From Dipteris shenzhenensis (Eukaryota > Polypodiophyta > Polypodiopsida > Gleicheniales), in the NCBI GenBank assembly GCA_047967505.1, contig CM106538.1: DNA of 64,000 nucleotides; one strand, given 5' to 3'. The notes beneath the pieces were generated by a model. The model was not told the origin of the DNA and made no database searches. It was given only the letters and a program-made list of their open reading frames with translations. Positions 33,111 to 44,790 of the stretch are shown piece by piece; positions within the stretch are counted from its first letter, which is position 1, and every line of letters begins with the position of its first letter. Made by a program: the position numbers and the translations under genes.

Positions 33111-33695
33111 GTAGGTCGATACAAAATTAGGTATTATGAGCACCTTGAGAAAGTCCACAAGTCCAAGAAATGTCTGCAAGATTTTTATTTCTTCAAAATA
33201 TGACATTTTGCAGCTCAAGGAAATTCTACACTCCCAACTATCTTATTAGCCTCTCTATAGCAAGCATCTCCCAACTCTTTAGGCTAGTTTGATGCACACC
33301 TCTTCACACACTCGGATTACACACACTACTTGCTTGGCTCTGCCGACTTATATGCCTATAGTAACTCCTCGTTTTGCTGGGGGTCCTCTTCATCCTAGTC
33401 TTTGCGCTCTATACATCTTCTGCCTCACGAGCTTTGCAAGTACCTTAAAGTAGTAGGAAACACAATAGCCAAGGAAATTGATATTCACCGTCTCTGTCGA
33501 CTCCAAGTAATACACCTCGCCACATCACCAATCCCTCCACCTCAATTTGCCATGTCAATCTACCACCTCATGAATGCCAACTCATCATGCCACATCACCT
33601 TTCCATGTCATGGAAGAGACTATATTGCCACATCATGACCATGCATGGTGCCACATCAGCCACATGTATACACATGACGATGTGCGAGGCATAGA

Positions 33696-33873
33696 ATACC
33701 TCGATCGAGGTATATGACCTACGTGAGGCATACAATACCTCGATCAAGGTATATGACCGAGGGGTATGTGCTATGACCGAGGGGTACCTCGATCGATGTT
33801 TATACATGCATAATGCATTGAATACCTCGATCGAGGTATATGATCTGGGCATAGCATACCTCGATCGAGGTAT
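33696..33873. repeat. Left array of the 18-bp palindrome ATACCTCGATCGAGGTAT
   Basis: Perfect copies are at 33696-33713, 33822-33839 and 33856-33873. Variants are at 33735-33752 (CGATCAAGG) and about 33785. The array ends about 220 bp upstream of the transposase-like gene at 34094. Confidence 0.9.
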
Positions 33874-33882
33874 TTGAAGGTA

Positions 33883-33948
33883 CAAAACTTAGCCAATTAG
33901 TTTCAATCTTAGCACCAAAACTTAGCCAATTAGTTTCAATCTTAGCAC
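33883..33948. repeat. 33-bp tandem duplication
   Basis: Two adjacent identical copies of a unit beginning CAAAACTTAGCCAATTAG. The CCAAT core could act as promoter sequence for the downstream gene. Confidence 0.85.
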
Positions 33949-33996
33949 CTCTCCACCAATAATAATGAAGAGCAATCTAGTGGATGAGTTGAGGCT

Positions 33997-34005
33997 CTCT
34001 ATAAG
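33997..34005 (+). promoter_or_regulatory. Possible TATA box of the 34-kb transposase gene
   Basis: CTCTATAAG lies 89 bp upstream of the ATG at 34094, downstream of the palindromes and CCAAT repeats. The call rests on position and sequence only. Confidence 0.4.
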
Positions 34006-34093
34006 ACACCACATTTTGGTTCATTTCACCCATTCTTAGCCATTCTTGCCTCCTCATCACTTTGTCACACCTTCCATCCTACTTTCATTGAGA

Positions 34094-36974
34094 ATGGGTT
34101 CTCAAAGCCGTAGAGCTAGTAGACATGAAAGATGTAGGAACCCCCCCCCAAATCTCATTGACGAGGAGTGCAAGAGAGCCTCTAGAGCTCGAGCTCGTGC
34201 TGCCACCACTGATCCACCTCCACCTCTACCTCTACATCCCACCTCCACCCCCACCTCCACCCCCACCCCCACCCCCACCTCCATTGTCCCCCCATCCTCA
34301 TCCGCTCCCCTACCTCTAGCCTTTGCCCTTCCCCTAGCCACCTACATTTTGGCCTCCATCTCTACCTCTTCCCCCTCCACCCTCCCCCCTCCCCCTCCCC
34401 CTCCCCCTCCCCCCGCTCCCCTTGGTGCCTCCCTTCCCCCATCCACCCTACCATCTCCCATTGATCCCCTTGCTCCACCTTGCAGCAGCAGTGTTGCTTC
34501 ACGACGTGACTTGCCAAAGTCCACTATCCGTCATCGTACTAGCAAGATTGTGTAGTCTTTTTTTTGTGACCTCACGCCAGCTTCGCAATCTTCTCTTCTC
34601 ATGTCCCTAATTGATCACCCTGACTTGGTAGAGTGTAGGAGGCTTGCTAGTCTTGGTGCACGTAGAGATAGGGTTGTATCTAGCGAGGTCCTTAGCAGTG
34701 TTCGACGTTCCTATGCTTCTATTAAGCATAGGAACTCCAGTGATGCCTTGGCAACACGTCATGCTATTGTGGCTGCCATTAGTAGACCTCATATGATAGG
34801 CCATGTGCATACCGCTTCACGTCTTCTTCAGATTCCACATTGTGAGCAGGCATCATTAGGAGGCAGAGTCTAGAGGATAGTGAGACTGATGTTCTTTGGG
34901 CTTCGAGTGGTCGTGCACCTTGCAGCGATCGATTGTTGGATGATTCCATTAGGTCCTTCATACAAGAGTTTTGGGAGGAGCATTGCAGAGCATCCCCAGT
35001 GTTTAAGAAGGCATTGTGGAAGAGGGTGTCACGCGGTGTGTACATTGAGCATGGTGCATGTTTTTTGGAGTGTACCCAGACTGAGTTGTACACAGTTTTG
35101 TAGAGGCGCACCTGGAGTTCAAGATTGGGCAGAGGTCATTTGAGTGATGCAGGCCATGGTTTGTGCGATGCTCTCAGGAGCAAGACACATGCTGTTGTCG
35201 CTACCATGTGGATTTTGGATTGATGTATGACGTATTTCGTTCCCTTGATGGTCATAGGGGAGTGGTTCCTACTAGCCCTCGCAACTTCATTCATTCCATA
35301 TTGTGTACACGAGATGGTGATGCTTTATTCCACTCCCTTGATTGTGTGGAAGGCACGTGTACTTTGTGTCGTGACTTTGCTAGAGTGCCACGAGTTGCAC
35401 TAGATACTTGTGATGTGCAGATGGATCATTGGCAGTAGTATGAGTACAGTACCTTGACATTAGATGGTGGTGCACAGTCAAGGAGGTTGCAGCTTGTGGG
35501 GAAGGAGACACCACGTGTTGTATTCATTGACAGTTTTTGAGGGAAGCTGTACTGCTACATACGCCACTCGCACACTGCGAAATGGGAGGATCGTCAGTTC
35601 CGTGCATGTTTGAGGACATTTCCTACAGGGGTGGTTGTCCCAGTGGTGGACTTTGTGGAGAATTACACCTTTGCACCACAGCATGAGATCCAATCGGAGT
35701 ATTATTTCTCCGAACAAGTGACGTGTGATTGAGTATTGATTTTTTGCCCACCTCATTATATTGAATTATTTCAATTGTCATATTTTTTTTCAATGCCATA
35801 TTGCAGGTTGCTATATTTGTGCACGTTAGCTATCGTCATGCACAAGCTCATGTGGATGGCATTGATAGCACCATGGACTCACGCGTCATTGTGCGAGAGT
35901 ATCACTTCTACATTAGTGATGATCGATCGCATGATGCCCATTTTGTGCAGCATTGCTTCACTTTGCATGATAGTTTCTTGAGGGATCATGGTGTCACATG
36001 GCAGCGGCACTGGATCTGGTCAGACGGCTGCGGTGGTCAGTTCAAATCCGCTAGATAGTTTTATTGGTTCTGTAGATGGCACCGTGAGACAAGCATTCCG
36101 ATCACATGGAGCTACTTCAAGACAGGGCACGGTAAGGGAGAGCACGATGGTGCAGGTGCTTGCGTGAAGCGTGCTTTGCATCGATACCAGTTGCGTCACA
36201 GTGTCGATCGCTTCAAGGATGCACATGATGTGGTGCAATGGTGTAGCTAGCACTTATCCACTAGTGCTATCTCCTCGTTTCAGTCGCGTGACGATAGGAT
36301 GGTGAGCCAGTATTTTTGGTGCGTGGACATTGGGAGTCTTGATCGGTCTAGGCCTTTTGATTGTCGTTCTGTGCGTAGGTGAGTCTCACCCCGCGATCTT
36401 TTCTCGATGGTTTGCATGTTTTTGCTCTGCATGCATTGATGATGATTGGGGAGGGTGCTCCATGATACCATGGGCCGATCCATGGGTACGGCGAGTGCTT
36501 TCTCCCTTCCAACCTTGGGAGGAGGTACATGATGATCAGGATGCGGGATTCAATTCCTCGAGAGATTATGACCAACTTATAGATATTTTGCGTATTGGTG
36601 ATATCTTCGCGGTTATTGCTTCGGAGGGCAATGAAAAGGGTGTGGATTATTACTTGTTGCGATGCTCTATGCTGAAGAGTGTGCTGAATGAGGATACAGT
36701 GGATGGGCATGGGATGCACTTCAATGCTCATAGCATGATCGTAGGTGGCCACTATTTTCAGCAGATACAGAGGCGTGGTCGCTATATTGAGTTCCAGGAG
36801 TACATGGCGGATCAGGAGGCATACATGTATTCTCATCTTGTTGTTGGGATCAAGATTACTTTGAGTCGTGTTCGCACTCGCAAGGCGACGTCCACTCCAC
36901 GATGGCGCCTTGCAATGGCGGATCACGAGAGCATACTTGCAACTATTGGCATGAGAGCTGATCCTGAGGAGTAG
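34094..36974 (+). pseudogene. DDE-type transposase-like gene, decayed
   Basis: It starts MGSQSRRASRHERCRNPPPN and continues into a Pro/Thr/Ser-rich low-complexity stretch. The conserved part includes CVEGTCTLCRDF, a stretch ending YCYIRHSHTAKWEDRQF, VDFVENYTFAPQHEIQSEYY, an intron at about 35727-35806, YHFYISDDRSHDAHFVQH, WIWSDGCGGQFKSA, WSYFKTGHGKGEHDGAGACVK and GDIFAVIASEG. The DFxENY...ExQS, SDGxxxQFK and HGKGxxDGxG motifs are shared with a widespread but poorly named class of plant and animal transposase-like proteins; the Asp and Glu residues are probably catalytic. In-frame stops at about 34553, 35102, 35437, 35538, 36055 and 36247 and a frameshift near 34860 inactivate it. Most stops fall at CAG or CGA positions. 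Confidence 0.65.
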
Positions 36975-37539
36975 CACATTACATATCATATTTTTTGGGA
37001 TCATCAGTTGATCAGATTGATTTTTATTGGGTATCACTAGTTGATTACACATTTTTGTATTCGATATGTATAGGCTCACTGTGTGACCGTACCATTGTAA
37101 TTTTCATGGACTCATATTTTGTATTTCACTCTGATGGCTGTATACACGTTCATACACAACATTGTATTAGATTCTATTTTATACATGATGTCCGATGTCT
37201 TCTCAATGGGATTTGTTGTCAAACTCCTCATGGCAAAGGACGCAAGTGGTAGTAGGAAGCCTGGCTATGACTGCTGCGTCTATGGGTGTCCTAGTTGGCA
37301 CATCTACCGGAGGAGCGGGGTAGAGGGCCACACTGGGGTCGATCCTATGGCGAGATGGATCACGACTAATATGCCTCAACTACAAAATATAGTGCTCTGA
37401 ATGATGGTATGCTATGCGTGTCCGAATCCTCTGCTCCTCCAAATCTGCCTCCAATAGTCGTACACAAGACTCCATATCCTGACGCAATAGATGTGCCTGC
37501 AATATGCAAACATGTCGCGTACATGGTGAGAATTAACCA
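36975..37539. other. Spacer between the two convergent genes of the putative transposon
   Basis: No coding signal. It is the 3' flank shared by the plus-strand transposase and the minus-strand second gene. Confidence 0.4.
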
Positions 37540-37799
37540 AAAAACTTCAGTTCAAAACACGCTACAAAAAAATAAACTAACATAATCAAAATAACTAACC
37601 TCATCCCTAAACTCGGCCAACAATGCCTCCAACTCTGCAATCCGTGCATCTCGAGCCTCCAACTCATGCTGAGGCGGTGTAGATGTGGGAGGCTCCATCG
37701 ATGATTGAGGTGGGGGAGGTGGAATCGAAAGTGATCTCGATAGGGCAGAGACCATGTGCTGCAAGGATGATGCCACTGAATGAACATCCCCCCTAATCT

Positions 37800-38096
37800 T
37801 GTTGGAAAGCTGAAAGGAAAGCAAAGAGTGGACACAAACTCAGAATACTTGCATTACTTGGTTGTAGAATGAAGAAGAGTGAGGTCCTTAAGTAGGCACC
37901 TCATACATGCTCACTGACATCACTGATGACTTCAGAGCTCCACAATCATCTCCTCAATCTGCTCCTAGATTCTCTCAATCATCCTATGTGGCTTTCCACC
38001 ACCTAACTGTGCTTGTGGGCACCTAAGTGTGCCTCTAGCACTCACACATAGAAACATAAGGTGTGCCTGAGGCATACACCTTGAGATATCCCAACA
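37800..38096 (-). repeat. 3' LTR of the gag-only element
   Basis: 297 bp, TGTTGG...CCAACA on the plus strand. It differs from its partner at about three sites noticed by eye. Confidence 0.9.
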
Positions 38097-38474
38097 AACC
38101 CCCCCTCAAGGAAATGCCTCAGGCTATGTCAAGGATACATCTAGTCTCATAGTTTCTCATGCCATCTCATGGTGGTCAAGGATAAATCTATGGCTAGGTT
38201 CTCATGCTAGCAAGGGTTCCCTTGGGTGTAAGGTAAACAAAAAAAGGGATACAGAAAGACCTTCCAATGGTTATCTCCCCTGCACGTACATGCACACAAT
38301 GTCTGCAGGAGGTACCATGGAACAAAACATACACATGGCCTACATCATAAGGTGACCAGAGGTGTTTACAAAACACACAAAAACTCAATAGTTTATTTCA
38401 TTCATTTTGGAGGACTATCCAGGCTGAGTACCTTGACATAAAAAGAGAGATCTGGAGCATACATAGAGATGTGT

Positions 38475-39295
38475 TTAAAATGCATAATCTTCAAAGGATG
38501 CCTCATCTTGTGGAGGCTCATTAACTGTAAGTAGATTTGCATTTTCTGTCTCTGCTTTGGCTCTGCAAAACTTCTCATTATGGTTGTTCTTGCCACAGTG
38601 CTTGCATGGATTAATTTTGAAGCAGTCCTTTGAAAGGTGATTTGTCTTTCCACAGTGATTGCAAGGGATATACTTGCCCTTCTGGACTTTTACAGCATAA
38701 GCAGTGTCATTGCCTTTCCTGAGCTCCATATGCCTTTCTTCTTCTTGGAGAGCAGAGATAATACCTTCAAGATTAGGATTGGGAAGATTCTTCAAAGTGC
38801 TAACAATGTGATCAAATCCTTCAGGCATACTCTTAAGTAACACTGCCATAGCATCATCTGGAGTAATAGGAGAGTTGATAGAGTCATAAGACTCCGCATA
38901 TAGTTGACATGAGCTGCTAAAGTAGTACCACTTGCCATCTTTAATTCAAAGAAAGAGATTTTAAGTGATAGTTTAGAGATGTGAGAGCTTGCACCAAAAA
39001 TCATGTCTAGCTTCTGCCAAGCCTCCGAAGGAGACTCTAAGTCAGAGATATGGTGTATATAATCATCACCTAGAGCAAGAGCAATTATACCATATGCTTT
39101 TTCTTCTCTAGCTGGATCCCTTGTCGGTCGTGTCGGTGTTGAGGATTCTCCAGCATTGGAGGCTGTAGAAGAAGCGGTAGGAGTAGGTTTGACAAGTCCC
39201 CATAAGTTCTCCCTCATCAATGCAAATTTCACCTTCATTTGCCATGTATGGAAGCCCTTTCCATTGAACTTCTCAAGATTAAATATGGTAGCCAT
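38475..39295 (-). pseudogene. Copia-type Gag with two zinc knuckles, one frameshift
   Basis: The gene starts at MATIFNLEKFNGKGFHTW (39295), has the UBN2-like capsid text (GDDYIHHISDLESPSEAWQK), then shifts frame near 38900. It resumes at AVLLKSMPEGFDHIVSTLKN. Two CCHC knuckles follow, CNHCGKTNHLSKDC and CKHCGKNNHNEKFC, and the frame ends at 38475. Gag packages the RNA into cytoplasmic particles. Apart from the frameshift no stop is seen, in keeping with youth. The upstream residues 39296-39415 are leader, not Gag. Confidence 0.8.
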
Positions 39296-40142
39296 GAGAG
39301 GGTCTAACCCAGATATTGGGCAGTGTCTATCTCTCTTACAAGGCAAAAATAACTGAAAGACTTCCAAAATATGAGCACTTGATGTAGCAAAGAGTAGTGA
39401 CCAGATTTCAAACAATGATGCTTCTTCTTACATGCTTCATAGAAGTGGGTGAAATAAACACTTTCCAATCAAAACCAGGTCTAGCAAGTCAAAACAAAAC
39501 TGAAGCAACACTTGTACTGAAGTTAGTGAAAACTTCAAAAGACCAGAAATGCTAGAGTAGCATTTTATGTAGCATCATCTTCAAAAGCTTGTCAAAACTA
39601 GAGAGCTGAACTTGGAGGGCTTATAGCTCACTCTTCAAAGCAAAAGAAAGGGGGCTTTCTGAGGCAAAAGAAAGCTGGTATACCATAGTAGATCCTCTGG
39701 GAAGAAGAGGCGCAAAAACGCGTCAGGTCGCCTTCTCTTCCTTCAACAAAGTCGACTCGTTTTTCTCTGTTTTCTCCTTCAATATGCAGCCATTGCTGCT
39801 CAAATTTCAGCACAAGGTAGCCCAAGGTATGGAGAAGCTTCCCCTGAAAGGAACTAGAGAAAGAAGGAGCAGGCGCAGAGAAAACGCAGTAAGAGAAATC
39901 GACAAAAATCGTACAATGGCGACCAGCAGAGGTGGAGATACTTCAATTCCTTGCAGCCAGAAATTCACCCCAACAAGGTGGATCTCCAGCTGGAAGGGCA
40001 TGGGAAATGGCTGAGAACCGGAGGAGAACAGGCTTAAGCAAATTTTGGGAAGAAGAGGGAGAGATGGTGAAGAAGAAGAAGAGGAAGAAGATGATGATGT
40101 GGCAGAAATGGGCTCAAGGAGGATCAAATGGCTCTGATACCA

Positions 40143-40439
40143 TGTTGGAAAGCTGAAAGGAAAGCAAAGAGTGGACACAAACTCAGAATACTTGCATTAC
40201 TTGGTTGTAGAATGAAGAAGAGTGAGGTCCTTAAGTAGGCACCTCATACATGCTCACTGACATCACTGATGACTTCAGAGCTCCACAATCATCTCCTCAA
40301 TCTACTCCTAGATTCTCTCAATCATCCTATGTGGCTTTCCACCACCTAACTGTGCTTGTGGGCACCTAACTGTGCCTCTAGCACTCACATATAGAAACAT
40401 AAGGTGTGCCTGAGGCATACACCTTGAGATATCCCAACA
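40143..40439 (-). repeat. 5' LTR of the gag-only element
   Basis: 297 bp, paired with 37800-38096. Confidence 0.9.
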
Positions 40440-41030
40440 AATCTGTCCTCCAACAGCTCGCAATGGCAGTGTAGGGATGGTGTGCAACTCTGGTGCCTCG
40501 CATCGACGCCGAACACCTACAGTCTGATGCTCTTGATGCCCCATCCTACCATGTCCCGCTCCTGCCTGGACAGGTACTAAGGTAGTCTACTCGATGACCA
40601 AGCACAAACTCAGCGTATAGCTACATGGCAAATGACCTGGCTATCTGACGGTTGTGAGGCAATCGACCACCATTCGCAGCGAGATATCTCGGATAAATGT
40701 GTGCTGCTATGATGGGGTGCCTACAACGTAAAATATGCAAGGGGAGCCCTGCGCATCGCCTCAATGTGACCATCCCAAAACATATCCTCTAAGGCCTACC
40801 TGTGATGTGACTCACGCTCAAAAAACTGTCAAATGGCTCTCCAATCCAAGCCATCACCAGTGATCTCTGCCTCAGCCTGTGCCTGAAAGCTATCCACAAC
40901 GTCCTCAACTGTGTCCAATCGACCTAGAGCCTCAATAACTGAATCTAGACTCGCAACCAAGTGAGGGGGTGCCCTAGCATCCTGCAATGCCCTCATCTCA
41001 GCTCTCAGAATCTCTATCTACATACGAATA

Positions 41031-42109
41031 GTGGTTCTAGAACCTCTGCGCTGGCTAGCGCATGCACAAAAAAAACACATGGAAATTAATATTCTATCTG
41101 GGTAATGAAAATAATATTCTATTCAATATGACTTATAATCTATTAACATAATGAAAACTATTTGTACGTACTCCTTGATGAGGTAGGATGTCGTTGGGAT
41201 CATCCTATGCACCTACCGGTAGATGGGCCAAATGTGTGGCTCAATATTATGTTTATCAAACTCAATATTGTAAAAAATTCTTAATTTTGATTAAAATTTT
41301 TTCAAACTCTAGTTGTTGCATTTTTAAACTTAGATGTCTCAAATATTTTTTCCTTATATGTTTCCCTTTTTAAACTTTTTATCCAATATGAAACTTTTCC
41401 ACATGTGGTGTAAGGACCACATTGTCCACTTATGGCCCCTATACTAAGGACAGACAGTGGAGAGGTTTGGTTAATAAGACCTTCTTTGAATGCTTTACTG
41501 CCTTGGGTTTGCAATAGGAGGAGATAGAAGGATACCTAATACATTACTTTGAACGATACACAAGCAAGGCGCATCTAGTATTTCTCAGACTACACATTAA
41601 AAAAGAGAGCGGGTTGACACTACACACCTTTTAAAGCGAGAACTTTGAGAAAATAATTAGGCCTTTTCAATATTATCTATTTTGGTTGGGCAATCCACCT
41701 CAACTAGTGGCCATTCCTATAGATCATCACTTGGTTCCCATGCCTGGGGAGAGAGGAGACCTTTGGACAATCATTTACGTATGTGTTTTCGATGCGTTGG
41801 TGCATTTAGAAGATCCAATTAGCCATACGCTTATGCATCTAACCACTCGAGTGTTGGGGTCTTTGCCCATGTGGTGTGGTGTTTTAGGGATAATGCCCAT
41901 GTGGTGTTTTATACAGCCTACTTACTCTACCTAAATTATGAAACAACTCTTAACCAACTATATAATCTATAATATTCCACATAAAGATTGATAAACGCAC
42001 ACCGCTACCTTAAACTCTTATTTTCTTTTTTTTTTTAAGATGATTTTGAAGACTAAAATTTAAACATTTTTTTATTTAAATAAAAATAGCACCAATTTCA
42101 AAAATAACA
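41031..42109. other. No gene seen
   Basis: Unassigned, becoming AT-rich towards the satellite. A short direct repeat (GCCCATGTGGTGT) occurs near 41867 and 41895. Confidence 0.35.
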
Positions 42110-43640
42110 TAAAATCTACTTTAATCTCTCTTTTTCTTGTTCTTGTTTTCTTGTTTTCTTGTTTTTAATACATGATTTTCTTATTTTAACAAAAACTCTT
42201 ATTTTCTTGTTCTTAATACATGATTTCTAAAAACAAAATTTAAACATTTTATTAAATTCAAAACTTCAGTAATTTGTAAACTTCAGTTATAAATTTTTTT
42301 AAATATATTATTTTAAAAAACAAATTATATACTTTTTGACATTTAAATAAAAACTTCACTAACTTAAACTCTTATTTTCTTTTTTTTAAAAGATCATTTC
42401 TAAAAATAAAATTTAAACGTTTTTTTATTTAAATATATATAACACTAATAAAAAAAATATCTTTAATCTCTTTTTTTTTTTAGATGATTTCAAAAAACAA
42501 AATATATACATTTTCACATTTTAAATAAAAAATTACATAATTCCAAAAATAATTTAAAAAAACTTTAAAATGCATTTCAAATTTAGAAATATTTTATAAT
42601 TATTCCTATAAACTAAAATTTAAATGTTTCTTTATTTAAATAAAAATAGCACTAATTTAAAAAATAACTTTAATCTCTTTTTTTTTTAAGATGATTTTAA
42701 AAACAAAATATTTACATTTTCACATTTTAAATAAAAAATTACGTAATTCCAAAAATAATTTAAAACAACTTTAAAATGCATTTCAAATTTAGAAATATTT
42801 TATAATTATTCCTATAAACTAAGATTTAAACGTTTTTTTATTTAAATAAAAATAGCTCTAATTTAAAAAATAACTTTAATCTCTTTTTTTCCAAAGATGA
42901 TTTTAAAAAACCAAATTTTTACATTGTCACATTTTAAATAAAAAATGTCGTAATTCAAAAAAAAAACTTTAAAATGCATTTAAAATTTAGAAATATTTTA
43001 TAATTATTCCTATCAACTAAAATTTAAATGTTTTTTTATTTAAATAAAAATAGCTCTAATTTAAAAAATAACTTTAATCTCTTTTTTTTCAAAGATGATT
43101 TTAAAAAACAGAATTTTTACATTTTCACATTTTGAATAAAAAATGTCGTAATTCAAAAATTTTAAAAAAAACTTTAAAATGCATTTCAAATTTAGAAATA
43201 TTTTATAATTATTCCTGTGAACTAAAATTTAAATGTTTTTGTATTTAAATAAAAATAGCTCTAATTTAAAAAATAACTTTAATCTCTTTTTTTTCAAAGA
43301 TGATTTTAAAAAACAAATTTTTTACATTTTCTTATTTTAAATAAAAAATGTCGTAATTTAAAAATTTTTTAAATTTTTAAAATGCATTTGAAATTTAGAA
43401 ATATTTTATAATTATTCCTATGAAATGTTTTTTTATTTAATAAAAATAGCTCTAATTTAAAAAATAACTTTAATCTCTTTTTTTTCAAAGATGATTTTAA
43501 AAAACAAAATTTTTTCATTTTCACATTTTAAATAAAAAATGTCGTAATTCAAAAATTTCAAAAAAACTTTAAAATGCATTTGAAATTTAGAAATTTTTTA
43601 TAATTATTCCTATAAACTAAATTTTAAATAAATTTTAGCA
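42110..43640. repeat. AT-rich satellite, ~200-bp unit, about six copies
   Basis: The marker CTTTAATCTC recurs at about 42118, 42461, 42668, 42874, 43072, 43277 and 43468, so spacing is 191-207 bp over the last six. Each unit also has GATGATTTTAAAAAAC-, AAAATGCATTT- and ATTTTATAATTATTCC-type segments. Copies are imperfect, and the earliest part is the most degraded. Confidence 0.9.
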
Positions 43641-43779
43641 AAAAAAAAAAGCTACATTAAAAAAACCCTTCCTGGACTCTCCCGCTCTGTCCATCTCCGT
43701 CGCTGTCCGTCGGTCGCTCTCCGTCACTGGCGCAATTCCGTCGATGTCCCGCAAATCCGAAACCGGTCGATGAGGAGGA

Positions 43780-44364
43780 GCTCGATCGAGGTATGAAGAA
43801 TGAGGGGGGTCGCTCTCCTTTTATAAGAAAATTTAGGGTTTCCCTACCTCGATCGAGGTATTTCACATGCAACATACATATCGCTCCAACATACCTCGAT
43901 CGAGGTATAGACATGCCACGATACCTCGATCGAGGTATTTTGACATGCCCATACATCTCGCTACATCTACCTCGATCGAGGTATAGACATGCCACGATAC
44001 CTCGATCGAGGTATGTCGGCAGTAGCCGGATGCCACATGTCTCGATTGACATATTCGACATGCGGCCAAGTCATCCGTCCAGCATACCTCGATCGAGGTA
44101 TGTCAGCTGCCCTGTCGGATGGCACATAGCTCGATCGAGGTATAGTTGTGGACATGCCACACTACCTCGATCGAGGTGTAGCTAGATTGCCACGATACCT
44201 CGAACGAGGTATATGTGGCATGTATAGGTGGCATGCCAGCAAACCTCGATCGAGGTATAGGCTCGGTCCGGTGAAAAAAGCCCAGCACCTCGATCGAGGT
44301 ATTGGCTTGGCTCGATTGTCCTCGTGTGTGATTTTCATTGGAACTAATACCTCGATCGAGGTAT
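43780..44364. repeat. Right array of the palindrome ACCTCGATCGAGGT
   Basis: Ten copies hold the intact 14-bp core, starting near 43845, 43891, 43921, 43968, 43997, 44084, 44163, 44241, 44285 and 44347. Partial copies lie near 43780, 44127 and 44195. Spacing is irregular (about 29-87 bp). Some intervening text is also shared (ACATGCCACG). The motif is the same as in the left array 10 kb away. Confidence 0.92.
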
Positions 44365-44554
44365 TGCAGACCGAAGCAAAACCTTTGTATTTTCACTCGA
44401 GCGGGTGTCACACTCACCCGAAAAGTGGTCCAGAAGTGGACACCCTTAGCTTGCTACCACCCTTGTGCAGCTAGATTTCATAATGGTCTCTTAGTTGTGT
44501 CTACACTGTACTTAAATAGGGAGAGAGTTCATTGAGTCTGACCTTTTCAATCTT
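44365..44554. other. Flank of the palindrome array
   Basis: A TACTTAAATAG box near 44509 could be promoter-like. No gene is seen. Confidence 0.25.
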
Positions 44555-44790
44555 CAGTCTCATGTTAGTTTTGTAATCGAAATCTCTGAGTTCATTGAGC
44601 CTAACCTTCTCATTCCTCAATCTCATGTTAGTTGTCTAATTGAAATCTTTCGTCTCACATTAGTTGTCTAATCGAAATCTTTTCTCACATTAGTTGACTA
44701 ATCAAAATCTTTCAATCTCACATTAGTGATCTAATCAAAATCTTTCATCTCACATTACTTGTCAAATTGAAATTTTTTATTATCACCGCA
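44555..44790. repeat. Minisatellite of ~32-40 bp units
   Basis: About seven imperfect units of the form CTCACATTAGTTGTCTAATC followed by GAAATCTTT. Confidence 0.8.

Larger units (their letters stand above)
37800..40439 (-). mobile_element. Gag-only LTR retrotransposon (TR-GAG type), 2.6 kb
   Basis: Two 297-bp LTRs (37800-38096 and 40143-40439) differ at only a few positions by eye and are flanked by the target duplication AATCT (37795-37799 and 40440-40444). On the minus strand the primer site TGGTATCAGAGCC follows the 5' LTR, and a G-rich polypurine tract (GAGGGGGGGTT) precedes the 3' LTR. Only gag is present; protease, integrase and RT are absent. Small gag-only copia derivatives depend on proteins of an autonomous partner (established for TR-GAG elements). 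The close LTRs suggest a recent insertion. Confidence 0.9.
37540..41030 (-). pseudogene. Second gene of the 34-41 kb transposon, split by the gag-only element
   Basis: Outside the insertion (37800-40439) the minus strand reads IEILRAEMRALQDARAPPHL, then a stretch around RLDTVEDVVDSFQAQAEAE, and FERESHHR. After the insertion site it continues with GDVHSVASSLQHMVSALSRS, a Pro-rich linker, and a coiled coil ELEARDARIAELEALLAEF. Joining across the target site AATCT restores continuity. Stops at GAI-TGA-QFF and HHR-TAG-ALE fit CGA-to-TGA and CAG-to-TAG changes. Function is unknown. Its convergent position next to the transposase suggests a second transposon protein. Confidence 0.5.

Noticed and set aside
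34102-34524. Gly/Arg- and Pro-rich frames on both strands
   Set aside because: The CCACCCCCA/CTCCCCCTC low-complexity stretch is open in several frames; only the plus frame from 34094 fits the transposase gene.
33696-44364. CRISPR array interpretation of the palindromic repeats
   Set aside because: Spacing is irregular, the repeats are short perfect palindromes, the context is a plant nuclear genome and no cas genes are present.
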